Source: JAIRVZ01 sp031553755 (GTDB lineage: Bacteria > Bacteroidota > Bacteroidia > Bacteroidales > Azobacteroidaceae). From it: a stretch of DNA of 45,765 bases. The stretch covers positions 1 to 45,765 of the forward strand of contig JAVBKZ010000009.1 in NCBI GenBank assembly GCA_031553755.1. The letters are read 5' to 3'. The notes under the pieces are model-generated. The model did no database searches and had not been told where the DNA came from. It saw nothing but the letters and a program-made list of their open reading frames with translations. Shown one piece after another: positions 8,231 to 16,295 of the stretch. Every line of letters starts with the position of its first letter. Positions within the stretch are counted from its first letter, which is position 1. The position numbers and the translations under genes are program-made.

Positions 8231-8515
8231 ATGAAAAAGAAAATAATTTTAGGAGTAGCCACTCTTGCTATTGTAACAGTTGCAACAATTAACGTGAATA
8301 TGAGCAAAAATGATAACCAATTATCTGCCTTAGGATTGGCTAATGTAGAGGCGTTGGCGACTCCTGAAACTAATACACCTGGCTCTAATTATAGCTGTAG
8401 TGCTACTTATGACTGTGGAGATGGTTCTGTTTCTTGTACAGGAGATGTTTGTAAGAGAGGAACGGAAAAAGGACGTAAGTATGTAGAATGTGATTATCAA
8501 AAGACTTGGTGTTGA
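8231..8515 (+). CDS. NVEALA-family secreted cysteine-rich peptide
   Basis: A 94-residue precursor. MKKKIILGVATLAIVTVATI forms a short positively charged and hydrophobic leader. The diagnostic NVEALA motif is at residues 38-43 (LGLANVEALATPE). The C-terminal ~50 residues are hydrophilic with six cysteines (56, 62, 69, 74, 87, 94, the last at the C-terminus), which would allow three disulfides. NVEALA proteins are a Bacteroidetes-specific family of small secreted peptides, usually next to beta-propeller lipoproteins as here; their function is not established. The motif position suggests a processing or recognition site before the cysteine-rich part (inference). A hairpin with a T-run 30 bp downstream may limit read-through into the next gene. 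Confidence 0.9.
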   Translation: MKKKIILGVATLAIVTVATINVNMSKNDNQLSALGLANVEALATPETNTPGSNYSCSATYDCGDGSVSCTGDVCKRGTEKGRKYVECDYQKTWC

Positions 8516-8542
8516 TAATTACTATAGTTTGTAATATATTAG

Positions 8543-8618
8543 ACCTGTTCTGGAATATTAAGATACTAAAGAGCTTTTGAAAATAACAAAAAAACAATAT
8601 TTTAAGAACAGGTTTTTT
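8543..8618 (+). terminator. Stem-loop with T-run between NVEALA and beta-propeller genes
   Basis: ACCTGTTCT (8543-8551) pairs with AGAACAGGT (8605-8613), followed by a run of T to 8618. An inner AATATT/AATATT pair (8554-8559 and 8596-8601) extends the structure. The loop is long for an intrinsic terminator. It could act as a partial terminator or 3' stabiliser that makes the small peptide more abundant than the downstream lipoprotein. Confidence 0.55.
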
Positions 8619-8632
8619 ATAAATTTTTAAAA

Positions 8633-9604
8633 ATGAAAAATTATATTTTCTGTTTTTTTATACTTTCTTTGTCATTGTGTTCATGTCAAAATAGTAAAAA
8701 AAAATATACTAAACATCAATGTCGTACAGATTTGCATATAGATGAATTTCCTGATTCTTCTTTTTTTTCAGATATTAGGAATATGCAATATTTTGATGGC
8801 AGAATTTACATTTTAGATGTAAATAGACGAGATATTGTTAGTTTGGACGAAAATTTTGAGAATATGAAAATAATTGGATCTCCTGGGCCAGGTCCGAGAG
8901 AATTGAATGTTCCTATGAAATTTTATCTTTGGAAGGATACTGTTTTTGTATTTGATCAAGCTCGTGGAGTAAAGAGTTTTTATCAAAGTGATTTTATCAG
9001 ACAATATAATTTTCAAGGTATAAGCGAAAATCGGTTTTTTTTAACTGAAAGTAGGTTTTACATACCAAGTAGCACTGATAGTACAATTTTCGCAGTCATC
9101 AATAAAGATATAGATAATGAAATTCAATATGCGGGAAAAATTATTCAATTTGATTCGAAAAAAGAAACTATTATGCACAATGAAAAGGATTTACTTTATG
9201 AAAAAGGGGATTTTTTTTATGCAATATCTGATAATATAACAGAAGTGGATAAATATGACCTGCATACATTGAATCTTGTTTCAAAATTCGATTTATCAGA
9301 TATTCCCATTGTCAAAAATAACCTTAATTACATTCAATCTCAACAGAAAAATTCCAATTCATATTACATACTTTTTTCGGATTCTTATATTTCGGATAAC
9401 TCCCTTTATGTAATGTGTGTAGGTTTAAGAAAGCCAGTTTCTTCAAATCATCTTGTAAAAATAAAATTGGAACCAACACCTCAAATCACGAATATATATG
9501 TTTTACCGGGTAGGATATACGATAGTTTTTGCATGTCCCCAAATTATATTTTTGCATTTAATAAATTAAGAAATAGCATTGAAAGGATAAAAATACCTAA
9601 TTAG
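8633..9604 (+). CDS. 6-bladed beta-propeller lipoprotein (BF3164-like, NVEALA partner)
   Basis: A 323-residue exported protein. The N-terminus has a signal peptide with lipobox (LSLSLCSCQNSKKK), so it is probably membrane-anchored. The body shows repeating blade segments such as MQYFDGRIYILDVNRRDIVSLDE, then GSPGPGPRELNVPMKFYLW and DTVFVFDQARGVKSFY. The GSPGPGPRE-type motif between blades is typical of the BF3164-like/6-bladed propeller lipoproteins of Bacteroidetes. These commonly sit beside NVEALA genes, consistent with a role in binding or presenting the peptide, which remains unproven. Base composition is more AT-rich than the neighbouring exporter genes. Confidence 0.85.
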   Translation: MKNYIFCFFILSLSLCSCQNSKKKYTKHQCRTDLHIDEFPDSSFFSDIRNMQYFDGRIYILDVNRRDIVSLDENFENMKIIGSPGPGPRELNVPMKFYLWKDTVFVFDQARGVKSFYQSDFIRQYNFQGISENRFFLTESRFYIPSSTDSTIFAVINKDIDNEIQYAGKIIQFDSKKETIMHNEKDLLYEKGDFFYAISDNITEVDKYDLHTLNLVSKFDLSDIPIVKNNLNYIQSQQKNSNSYYILFSDSYISDNSLYVMCVGLRKPVSSNHLVKIKLEPTPQITNIYVLPGRIYDSFCMSPNYIFAFNKLRNSIERIKIPN

Positions 9605-9717
9605 TCAATAATTTTATCAAAGGAGAAAAAGCTATATGGAGTTTGTCTCGACTTTTTAATCAAACACATTGAAAATAAAGAGTCATGGGAAAAATTTCAA
9701 AAAATAATGAAAATAAA

Positions 9718-9868
9718 TGAGTATCCGTTATTTTACCTAAATAAATTGAAAGCCTAATTTGTCATTGCGGGCTTGACCCGCAATCTATTGATAATCAGTA
9801 ATGATCGATAAAAGATCCCGCATCAAGTGCGGGATGACAGAGCGATTAGGCAGTATAACGGATAATTA
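9718..9868. mobile_element. MITE-like 151-bp element, copy B
   Basis: Full-length second copy of the element at 2447-2596. The ends TGAGTATCCGTTATTTTACC and TTAGGCAGTATAACGGATAA are imperfect inverted repeats (about 18 of 23 matching). It contains the REP palindrome (9761-9786) and an intact inner hairpin GATCCCGCATCAAGTGCGGG. It fills most of the 331-bp gap between the propeller gene and the TolC-like gene; the remainder shows nothing I can name. Confidence 0.72.
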
Positions 9869-9935
9869 TTTAAAAATATTAAAAGATTGCTTGAAAAATT
9901 TGAAATCAAAAAATAAATACAATTTTATATAAACA

Positions 9936-11432
9936 ATGAAAATAAAGGATATATACTTAGTTTTTTTTGTAATTTTAGCTTGGATTGGTTGTGAAAAAAC
10001 CTATTCCCAATCAATTTCCCTGACACTTGAAAAAACGATTGATATCGCGGCCGACAGTTCTTTGCAAACATTCAGTTCGAAGAACATGTACATGTCGAGT
10101 TATTGGGAATACAAATCTTATAAAGCGGCGCGTCTTCCTTCTTTGGATTTGAATATGCGGCCATTGGGGTATAACCGGAAATTTGTGGAGAGATATGATT
10201 CGGAACAAAATATCAATGTATACCGTCCTGAACAAACATTCAGCAGTTCCGGAACGCTTTCGATTAACCAGAACCTGGATTTAACCGGAGGAACTTTTTT
10301 TATCGATTCCGAATTAAATTATTTGAGGAATTACGGAGAAAGTATCTATTCTCAATTTTCTACAGTGCCGATACGGATCGGTTATTCCCAGAATTTATTT
10401 GGATTCAACAGTTTTAAATGGCAAAAAAAAATAGAGCCTTTGAAATTTGAAAAAGCCAAGCAACGTTTGCTTTATAATTTGGAAAATATTTCGGAACAAT
10501 CGACTAATCATTTCTTCAATTTGTTGATGCAACAAGTGTTATATGAAATTGCTTACAATAATGTGGCAACAAGCGACACGTTATACAGGATGGGTTGCGA
10601 ACGGCAAAAAATAGCGTCGATTTCTCAAGCCGACCTCATGACTTTGGAACTCGACGCTGTAAATGCTCAAAACACATTGAAAAACGCGGAAATAAATTTA
10701 AAAAGAGCGACTTTTACTCTTTTGTCATATTTGAATATGGACAAAACGACAGAAGTAAAGCTTGAAATACCAGCACGTCCTAAATCCGTAACCATAAATC
10801 CGGAGTTGGCCCTTCAATATGCAAGGAAACACAATCCCGACTATTTACAGTTTCAACAGGAATTACTGGAAGCCGAACGCGAAGTGGAACGCACAAAAAA
10901 ATCGTCTAACTTCGATGCCGATGTTTATGCCAGTATCGGTTTTAACCAGGTTTCATCCGATATTTCAACAGCGTATAAAAATTTATTGGAACAAGAAATC
11001 GTATCGGTCGGAATCAGAATCCCTTTAGTTGATTGGGGAGTGAGAAAAGGAAAAGCTAATATGGCAAAAAACAACTTGAACGTAGCGCAATTATCGGTTC
11101 AACAAAGCGAATTAAGTTTGGAAGAAGATATTTTAATGACTGTAAGCGATTTCAATGTCAGGCAAAATTTGATATCGAGCGCGGAAAAAGCCTTGGAGTT
11201 AGCTCAATCGGCTTATGAGCAGACCAAACAACGTTTCCTGATTGGGAAAGCGGATATAAACAGTTTGACTTTATCGCTTAACAGGCTTACCAACGCGCAA
11301 AATAATTACATATCTTCACTGCAAAATTATTGGCAGAGTTATTATAAAATAAGGAAACTTACTTTGTTTGATTTCGAAAAAAACGAACAGCTTTCCATTC
11401 AATTTGATAAAATATATGGATTGAACCAATGA
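9936..11432 (+). CDS. TolC-family outer-membrane efflux channel
   Basis: Outer-membrane channel component of a tripartite exporter, 498 aa including an N-terminal signal (cleavage likely near EKTYSQ). It shows the duplicated long-helix architecture of the family: helices around 190-250 (LYRMGCERQKIASISQADLM and the helix after it) and again around 380-455 (AYEQTKQRFLIGKADINSLT), with the paired IGKADIN-type turn that precedes the last helix. It overlaps the following RND permease by 4 bp (ATGA), so the two are translationally coupled and very likely form one machine. The adaptor would be the lipoprotein at 3241, since none lies next to this pair. Confidence 0.9.
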   Translation: MKIKDIYLVFFVILAWIGCEKTYSQSISLTLEKTIDIAADSSLQTFSSKNMYMSSYWEYKSYKAARLPSLDLNMRPLGYNRKFVERYDSEQNINVYRPEQTFSSSGTLSINQNLDLTGGTFFIDSELNYLRNYGESIYSQFSTVPIRIGYSQNLFGFNSFKWQKKIEPLKFEKAKQRLLYNLENISEQSTNHFFNLLMQQVLYEIAYNNVATSDTLYRMGCERQKIASISQADLMTLELDAVNAQNTLKNAEINLKRATFTLLSYLNMDKTTEVKLEIPARPKSVTINPELALQYARKHNPDYLQFQQELLEAEREVERTKKSSNFDADVYASIGFNQVSSDISTAYKNLLEQEIVSVGIRIPLVDWGVRKGKANMAKNNLNVAQLSVQQSELSLEEDILMTVSDFNVRQNLISSAEKALELAQSAYEQTKQRFLIGKADINSLTLSLNRLTNAQNNYISSLQNYWQSYYKIRKLTLFDFEKNEQLSIQFDKIYGLNQ

Positions 11433-14400
11433 AACATTCATTCTCTATCATATTGCTGTTTATTTGTTTGTTGGTTACCGGTTTGTTTTTCCTGCCACTT
11501 TTGCCAATCAAATTAAATCCGTCGCACAATCAGCCACGCATTTACGTCAGTTATTCAATGTATGGGCAATCAGCCCGGATTGTGGAAATGGAAGTAACTT
11601 CCAAACTGGAAGGAATGTTGAGCCGGATAAAAGGGGTGGAACAAATAGATTCTTATTCCGACAATGGGAGAGGGCATGTCAGCATTCGCCTTAATAAACA
11701 TGTAAAACCGGAAATCGCGCGGTTTGAAGCCTCTACAATTGTGAGGCAATTGTGGCCTTCTTTGCCCGATGGAGTCAGTTATCCTTATATTTCCATGTCG
11801 GGAGTGGATGATAATGAATCGAGGGCTTTTATTAATTACACCATCAACGCTCCGATTTTGTCCGCGCTTATTCAACAATTTTCAGAAAAACACATCAATC
11901 CTCGCCTTGCCCTTATTCAAGGGGTTGACAAGATCAATATTTACGGAGCTACTCCGATGGAATGGAAATTGGAATATGATTACATCCAACTCCGGAATTT
12001 GGGAATATCTGTCAACGACATAACTTCATCGGTTCAATCTTATTTATCCAAAGAATTTTTAGGTTCAGGCAAAATAATCAATCCGGAAAATGGAGAACAA
12101 TGGATTCGGTTAGCTTTGGTTTCGGATGGAATCGATGAAACATTCGATGGCTCGACAATTCAGGTTACTAATAAAGAAGGCAAAATCTACTACCTGAATC
12201 AACTCGTCAAGATTTCCCGCCAAGAAGAAGAACCTTCTTCTTATTTCCGTATCAACGGATTGAATTCCATCTATTTATCGGTTGTAGCCAAAGAAAATGC
12301 CAACCAATTAGAACTAAGTAAACAAGTAAAACAATGTATTTCCGGCATGCGGGAAATTCTTCCCGCGGGATACGAATTACATCTTACCTACGATTCGAGT
12401 GTTTATATACAGGAAGAATTGGATAAGATTTATTTACGTTCGGGATTAACCATATTAATATTGCTTTGTTTTGTCTTGTTGATATACCGGAACCTGAAAT
12501 ACCTTTTGTTGATTGTTTTCAGTTTGCTTGCCAATATTTCAATCGCGTTTATTTTCTATTATTTATTTGGACTCGAAATCCAATTGTATTCATTGGTAGG
12601 AATAACCATATCATTGACATTGATCATCGACAACACCATTGTAATGTCGGACCAAATCATTCATAAAGGAAATAAAAAAGCGTTTTTAGCCATACTCGCG
12701 GCTACGCTTACCACAATGGCATCGTTGGTTGTAATCTTTTTTATGGATGAAAAAGTGCGTTTGAATTTACAGGATTTCGCCGCCGTCATCATTATTAATT
12801 TAGGAATTTCATTGGCCATCGCCCTGTTTTTGGTTCCGGCATTAATCGATCAGGTGAAGATTAAAAAGAGGATTCCCCGCTTGAAAAAAAAGAAATTAAA
12901 AACAGGAAGTTGGTTATATAAAATCTTTTATCCTCTCAGGGGAAAACGAAGGATTGTGCGTTTCAACCGGGTTTACGAACACATTATCTATTTTATTTCA
13001 CGGTTTAAAAAAACAGCAATCACATTGTTGATACTGTTATTCGGATTACCTGTATTCTTGCTTCCCGATAAATTGCCGGAAGAAAATAAAACAGATGAAA
13101 AAAAGTTCAGTTGGACCGATTTTTACAATCAAACTTTGGGTTCGACTGTTTATAAAGAAAAAATAAAACCGGTAACAGATGTAGCGTTAGGAGGAACAGT
13201 CAGGTTGTTTGCTCAAAAAGTAAACAACGGTTCTTATTATTCCGGCGGAAAAAGTGAAACAATGTTGCAGGTAACCGCTTCTTTGCCCAATGGTACTACT
13301 TTAGATCAAATGAATACTTTGGTTGCTAAGATGGAAGATTATATCCGGCAATACGACGAAGTCTATCAATTCGAAACAAATGTTCAAAGCGGACAACAGG
13401 CAAGTATTCAAATCCGGTTTGTAAAAGAACATCAAAACAGCGGATTTCCCTATCAACTGAAATCAAAACTAATTAGTAAAAGTATTGAATTGGGAGGAGG
13501 AAGTTGGAGCGTTTATGGCGTTGGAGACGGATTCAGTAACGATGTGAAAGAACAGGCCGGATCGATGCGCGTAAAAGTGTTGGGTTATAATTACGATGAA
13601 CTTTATTCTTTGGCTGAAACTTTCAAAGATTCGTTGTTAACACACCGCCGTATCAAAGAAGTAACGATTGATTCCGAATTCAGTTGGTATAAAAAAGACT
13701 ATCAGGAATATGTTGTTGATTTAGACGAAGAGAGAATGGCCGAACAAGATTTATATCCGCAACAATTATTTCGTTCCCTGAATCCGTTGTTCGGGAGAAA
13801 GATATATGCCGGAAATATTCCTACGGAATTTGGCTCGGAAAATATCCGGTTGTATTCCCAACAATCGAAAGAATTTGATATTTGGAATTTAAAAGAATTT
13901 CCCGATAAAATAGGGGAAAGGGAATACAAACTGCAAGACATCGCTTCCATTAAGAAAGGACAAATGCCTCAAAAAATCGCCCGTGAAAATCAGCAATATC
14001 TTTTATGCCTTCAATATGAATACATTGGCGCGTGGGAACAATCGAGGAAAGTACTTGAAAAACAAATAAAGGCGTTTGAGCCTCTCCTTCCGCTTGGTTA
14101 TAAAATTGAAAAAGACGAATACAATTGGTGGAATGATAATAAAAACGCGGGTAAACAATACGGGTTGATTTTATTGATAATCGCTATTGTTTTCATGACA
14201 ACAAGCATGTTGTTTAATTCGTTGAAACAACCGTTGGTCGTTATTTTCATCATTCCCATTTCGTTTATCGGACTTTTCCTTACTTTTTATTGGTTCAAAT
14301 TGAATTTCGATCAAGGAGGATTTGCCGCTTTTGTGATGCTTTGCGGATTGACCGTAAATGCAAGCATCTATGTCCTGAATGAATACAACAACCTTCGTTC

Positions 14401-14638
14401 ATCGAGAAAATTAACCCCGGTGAAAGCCTATATCAAAGCATGGAACGCTAAAATTATTCCGATATTACTTACTATTTTATCAACAGTTTTAGGATTTATT
14501 CCGTTCATGGTCGGTTCTCTGAAAGAAGCGTTTTGGTTTCCGTTAGCCGCCGGAACCATCGGAGGATTGATTATGTCGCTGATCGGAATATTCCTTTTCT
14601 TACCGGTTTTTATGGGATTGAAAAAAACAAAAAAATAA
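11429..14638 (+). CDS. RND efflux permease, second copy
   Basis: Inner-membrane RND transporter of 1069 aa. Porter domains carry the family's IKGVEQIDSYSDNGRGHVSI-type region. Two blocks of six membrane segments are visible (about 335-480 and 910-1060). TM4 reads LTLIIDNTIVMSDQ (one Asp, then Asn) and TM10 reads GLTVNASIYVLNE, with Asn where AcrB has Lys940. The sequence is divergent from the first permease of the locus, so this is not a recent duplication. Start codon overlaps the TolC-like stop. Together the two permeases may form a heteromeric RND pump or serve different substrates with one shared adaptor; both are inferences. Confidence 0.92.
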   Translation: MKHSFSIILLFICLLVTGLFFLPLLPIKLNPSHNQPRIYVSYSMYGQSARIVEMEVTSKLEGMLSRIKGVEQIDSYSDNGRGHVSIRLNKHVKPEIARFEASTIVRQLWPSLPDGVSYPYISMSGVDDNESRAFINYTINAPILSALIQQFSEKHINPRLALIQGVDKINIYGATPMEWKLEYDYIQLRNLGISVNDITSSVQSYLSKEFLGSGKIINPENGEQWIRLALVSDGIDETFDGSTIQVTNKEGKIYYLNQLVKISRQEEEPSSYFRINGLNSIYLSVVAKENANQLELSKQVKQCISGMREILPAGYELHLTYDSSVYIQEELDKIYLRSGLTILILLCFVLLIYRNLKYLLLIVFSLLANISIAFIFYYLFGLEIQLYSLVGITISLTLIIDNTIVMSDQIIHKGNKKAFLAILAATLTTMASLVVIFFMDEKVRLNLQDFAAVIIINLGISLAIALFLVPALIDQVKIKKRIPRLKKKKLKTGSWLYKIFYPLRGKRRIVRFNRVYEHIIYFISRFKKTAITLLILLFGLPVFLLPDKLPEENKTDEKKFSWTDFYNQTLGSTVYKEKIKPVTDVALGGTVRLFAQKVNNGSYYSGGKSETMLQVTASLPNGTTLDQMNTLVAKMEDYIRQYDEVYQFETNVQSGQQASIQIRFVKEHQNSGFPYQLKSKLISKSIELGGGSWSVYGVGDGFSNDVKEQAGSMRVKVLGYNYDELYSLAETFKDSLLTHRRIKEVTIDSEFSWYKKDYQEYVVDLDEERMAEQDLYPQQLFRSLNPLFGRKIYAGNIPTEFGSENIRLYSQQSKEFDIWNLKEFPDKIGEREYKLQDIASIKKGQMPQKIARENQQYLLCLQYEYIGAWEQSRKVLEKQIKAFEPLLPLGYKIEKDEYNWWNDNKNAGKQYGLILLIIAIVFMTTSMLFNSLKQPLVVIFIIPISFIGLFLTFYWFKLNFDQGGFAAFVMLCGLTVNASIYVLNEYNNLRSSRKLTPVKAYIKAWNAKIIPILLTILSTVLGFIPFMVGSLKEAFWFPLAAGTIGGLIMSLIGIFLFLPVFMGLKKTKK

Positions 14639-14680
14639 AAAGGTATGAATTTTGCGGAAAATCATATAATTTTGTAGTAA
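14637..14680. repeat. 44-bp direct repeat, left copy, with -7-like box
   Basis: A perfect 44-bp sequence that recurs at 15043-15086. It contains TAATTTTG (14667-14674), a match to the Bacteroides TAnnTTTG -7 element; a good -33 box is not obvious. It begins at the stop of the second RND gene. The two copies bracket the small winged-helix gene, so both regulators downstream start after an identical upstream sequence, or the segment arose by tandem duplication or insertion. Confidence 0.8.
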
Positions 14681-14821
14681 GTACCTCTGATAATTAGTTT
14701 ATGTATTTATCCGTGTTATATGCTATTTCAAGAGGGTATGTTTTCGTATTAAAATCGAATAAATACGAATCAAATCGTATCATTTTTCTTGGGGGCATTG
14801 AAAAATATTCAAACACAATTG

Positions 14822-15043
14822 ATGATTAAACTAAACCAAAGTGGTTTAGAAACGCAACTCTCACCCAAGGAAAAATCTATTATCGCTATAATTTCAAATT
14901 ATCCGGGTATTCAATCGGGCAAAATTGCGGAAAGACTTTCAATTCCTAATCCAACGGTAAAAAGGATACTAATAGAATTGATTGAAAAAGGGTTAATTGA
15001 AAAATTTGGAAGCGGACGAAATACTAATTATACAATGAAATAA
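14822..15043 (+). CDS. Small winged-helix DNA-binding protein (stand-alone or remnant)
   Basis: A 73-residue protein read from the ATG at 14822; a TTG at 14789 would add 11 residues. The core LSPKEKSIIAIISNYPGIQS, then GKIAERLSIPNPTVKRILIE and LIEKGLIEKFGSG, is a clear winged helix-turn-helix of the MarR/ArsR-like kind. This type is also found as the C-terminal domain of AlbA_2 or Fic proteins. No ligand or enzyme domain is attached, so it may be the surviving tail of a longer regulator. It sits exactly between two copies of a 44-bp repeat, which hints at acquisition as a cassette. It could regulate the exporter upstream or the AraC gene downstream; neither is shown. Confidence 0.55.
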   Translation: MIKLNQSGLETQLSPKEKSIIAIISNYPGIQSGKIAERLSIPNPTVKRILIELIEKGLIEKFGSGRNTNYTMK

Positions 15044-15086
15044 AAAAGGTATGAATTTTGCGGAAAATCATATAATTTTGTAGTAA
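15043..15086. repeat. 44-bp direct repeat, right copy; probable AraC promoter
   Basis: Identical to 14637-14680. Its TAATTTTG (15073-15080) lies 28 bp upstream of the AraC start codon, a sensible distance for the -7 box of that gene. Confidence 0.7.
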
Positions 15087-15108
15087 AACGAATTAACTTC
15101 ACAAAATT

Positions 15109-15990
15109 ATGAATTCGACAATATTAAGAGAGGTGACCCCTTTGTCAGACAGGGATTGTTTCATGGTGTTTTCGAGGATAAAAAATGAGTTTACGTTTCC
15201 GGTGCATGTTCATGCGGAATACGAACTTAATTTTATCGAAAATGGGGCAGGAGCGAGGCGAATTGTCGGAGACAGTATTGAAGATATTGAAGAGTTGGAA
15301 CTTACGTTAGTCGGTGGAGTAAACTTGGAACACGGATGGCTTAACCACAAATGCAATTCGGCTGAAATTAAAGAAATAACCATTCAATTTCATAGCGACT
15401 TATTGAATGAACAGCTGTTACAAAAAAATCAATTCAAATCGGTAAAAGAAATGTTTGAAAAAGCAACCAGAGGAATTACTTTTTCAAAGGAAGATATATT
15501 GAAAGTTAAAGATAGGTTGTACTCCTTGTCATCAGAACCCGAAGGAGGATATTCTGTTTTGAAACTATTCGGTTTGTTATATGATTTATCCCTTTTTGAT
15601 TCGATGCGGGAACTTTCGAGCCGGTCTTTCAATGACAACGAACTTAACTATGATAGCCGCCGGATAGAAGTCGCTTATAAATATATGTTGGAAAATTTCG
15701 ATAATGAAGTCCGGTTGTCTGATTTGGCTTCATTGGTTGGCATGACCGAAGCCTCTTTTTGTCGTTTTTTAAAAATGCGAACCGGACGAACTTTTATCGA
15801 TTCCTTAAACGATATACGATTAGGACACGCAACCCGTATGCTTGTGGACATGACTCACACTGTGTCTGAAATATGTTTTGCCTGCGGATTCAATAACTTA
15901 TCTAATTTTAACAGGGTATTCAAGAAGAAAAAAGGATGCACACCTTCTGAATTCAGGGAAAACTACAAAGAATCCAAATTTTTCTTATAA
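15109..15990 (+). CDS. AraC-family transcriptional regulator
   Basis: A 293-residue regulator. The N-terminal half is a cupin-like sensor (FPVHVHAEYELNFIENGAG, with the HxxxxE-type metal/sugar pocket pattern). The C-terminal ~100 residues hold the double helix-turn-helix: VRLSDLASLVGMTEASFCRF for the first, and TVSEICFACGFNNLSNFNRV followed by the GCTPSEFRE signature for the second. It is followed by a hairpin (15994-16026) and then by the promoter of a GH130 gene. Being first in front of a glycan-degradation cluster, it is probably the activator of that cluster; a paired direct repeat at 16187-16220 is a candidate target. Confidence 0.93.
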   Translation: MNSTILREVTPLSDRDCFMVFSRIKNEFTFPVHVHAEYELNFIENGAGARRIVGDSIEDIEELELTLVGGVNLEHGWLNHKCNSAEIKEITIQFHSDLLNEQLLQKNQFKSVKEMFEKATRGITFSKEDILKVKDRLYSLSSEPEGGYSVLKLFGLLYDLSLFDSMRELSSRSFNDNELNYDSRRIEVAYKYMLENFDNEVRLSDLASLVGMTEASFCRFLKMRTGRTFIDSLNDIRLGHATRMLVDMTHTVSEICFACGFNNLSNFNRVFKKKKGCTPSEFRENYKESKFFL

Positions 15991-15993
15991 CTG

Positions 15994-16026
15994 ATACTTT
16001 TTTGATTTCGATAGTTAAAAAAGTAT
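15994..16026 (+). terminator. Hairpin after the AraC gene
   Basis: ATACTTTTTT (15994-16003) and AAAAAAGTAT (16017-16026) form a perfect 10-bp stem just after the stop codon. It is weak (A/T only) with no long T-run after it. The AAAAAAGTAT half also resembles the 13-bp repeats at 16187 and 16208, so it may instead be a regulator site that autoregulates or terminates. Confidence 0.4.
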
Positions 16027-16028
16027 TA

Positions 16029-16172
16029 TAGTGACAAGTAAACGAGTTGACTAGTAGACAAGTTGACGAGTAAACCGTAAACCAGTTTTAATTCTCCGTC
16101 CTCCATTTTTCATTCTTCTATTCACAACTCACTATCCGCCAACTCGTCACTACTCACTCGTCAATTGTCCCT
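16029..16172. repeat. GACGAGT/GACAAGT-type palindromic repeat tract
   Basis: Words such as GACAAGTAAACGAGTTGAC and ACAAGTTGACGAGTAAAC on the left are mirrored by CCAACTCGTCACTACTC and ACTCGTCAATTGTCC on the right, giving a large imperfect palindrome. The same words occur after the AAA ATPase gene (22980-23040) and after the GH28 gene (27391-27420). A dispersed intergenic repeat; no gene here. Confidence 0.6.
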
Positions 16173-16186
16173 CTTTACCCCTTTTA

Positions 16187-16220
16187 TGATAAAAAAGTAT
16201 TATATTTTGATAAAAAAGTA
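16187..16220 (+). promoter_or_regulatory. Candidate AraC-type operator: two 13-bp direct repeats, 21 bp apart
   Basis: TGATAAAAAAGTA occurs exactly at 16187-16199 and again at 16208-16220. The spacing of 21 bp is two helical turns, and the second copy directly abuts the -33 box at 16221. This is the geometry of class II AraC activation sites. The AraC gene lies immediately upstream and the first glycan-degradation gene immediately downstream. Confidence 0.55.
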
Positions 16221-16252
16221 CTTGTATAAAATTGTCTAACCAAATATCTTTG
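16221..16252 (+). promoter_or_regulatory. Bacteroides-type promoter of the GH130 operon
   Basis: CTTG (16221-16224) as the -33 box and TATCTTTG (16245-16252) matching TAnnTTTG as the -7 box, with a 20-bp spacer. Expected transcript start is near 16259, giving a ~37-nt leader before the ATG at 16296. Confidence 0.6.
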
Positions 16253-16295
16253 TCCTATCAAGATTTAAATCAAAAATATAAACAACAAATAAAAT

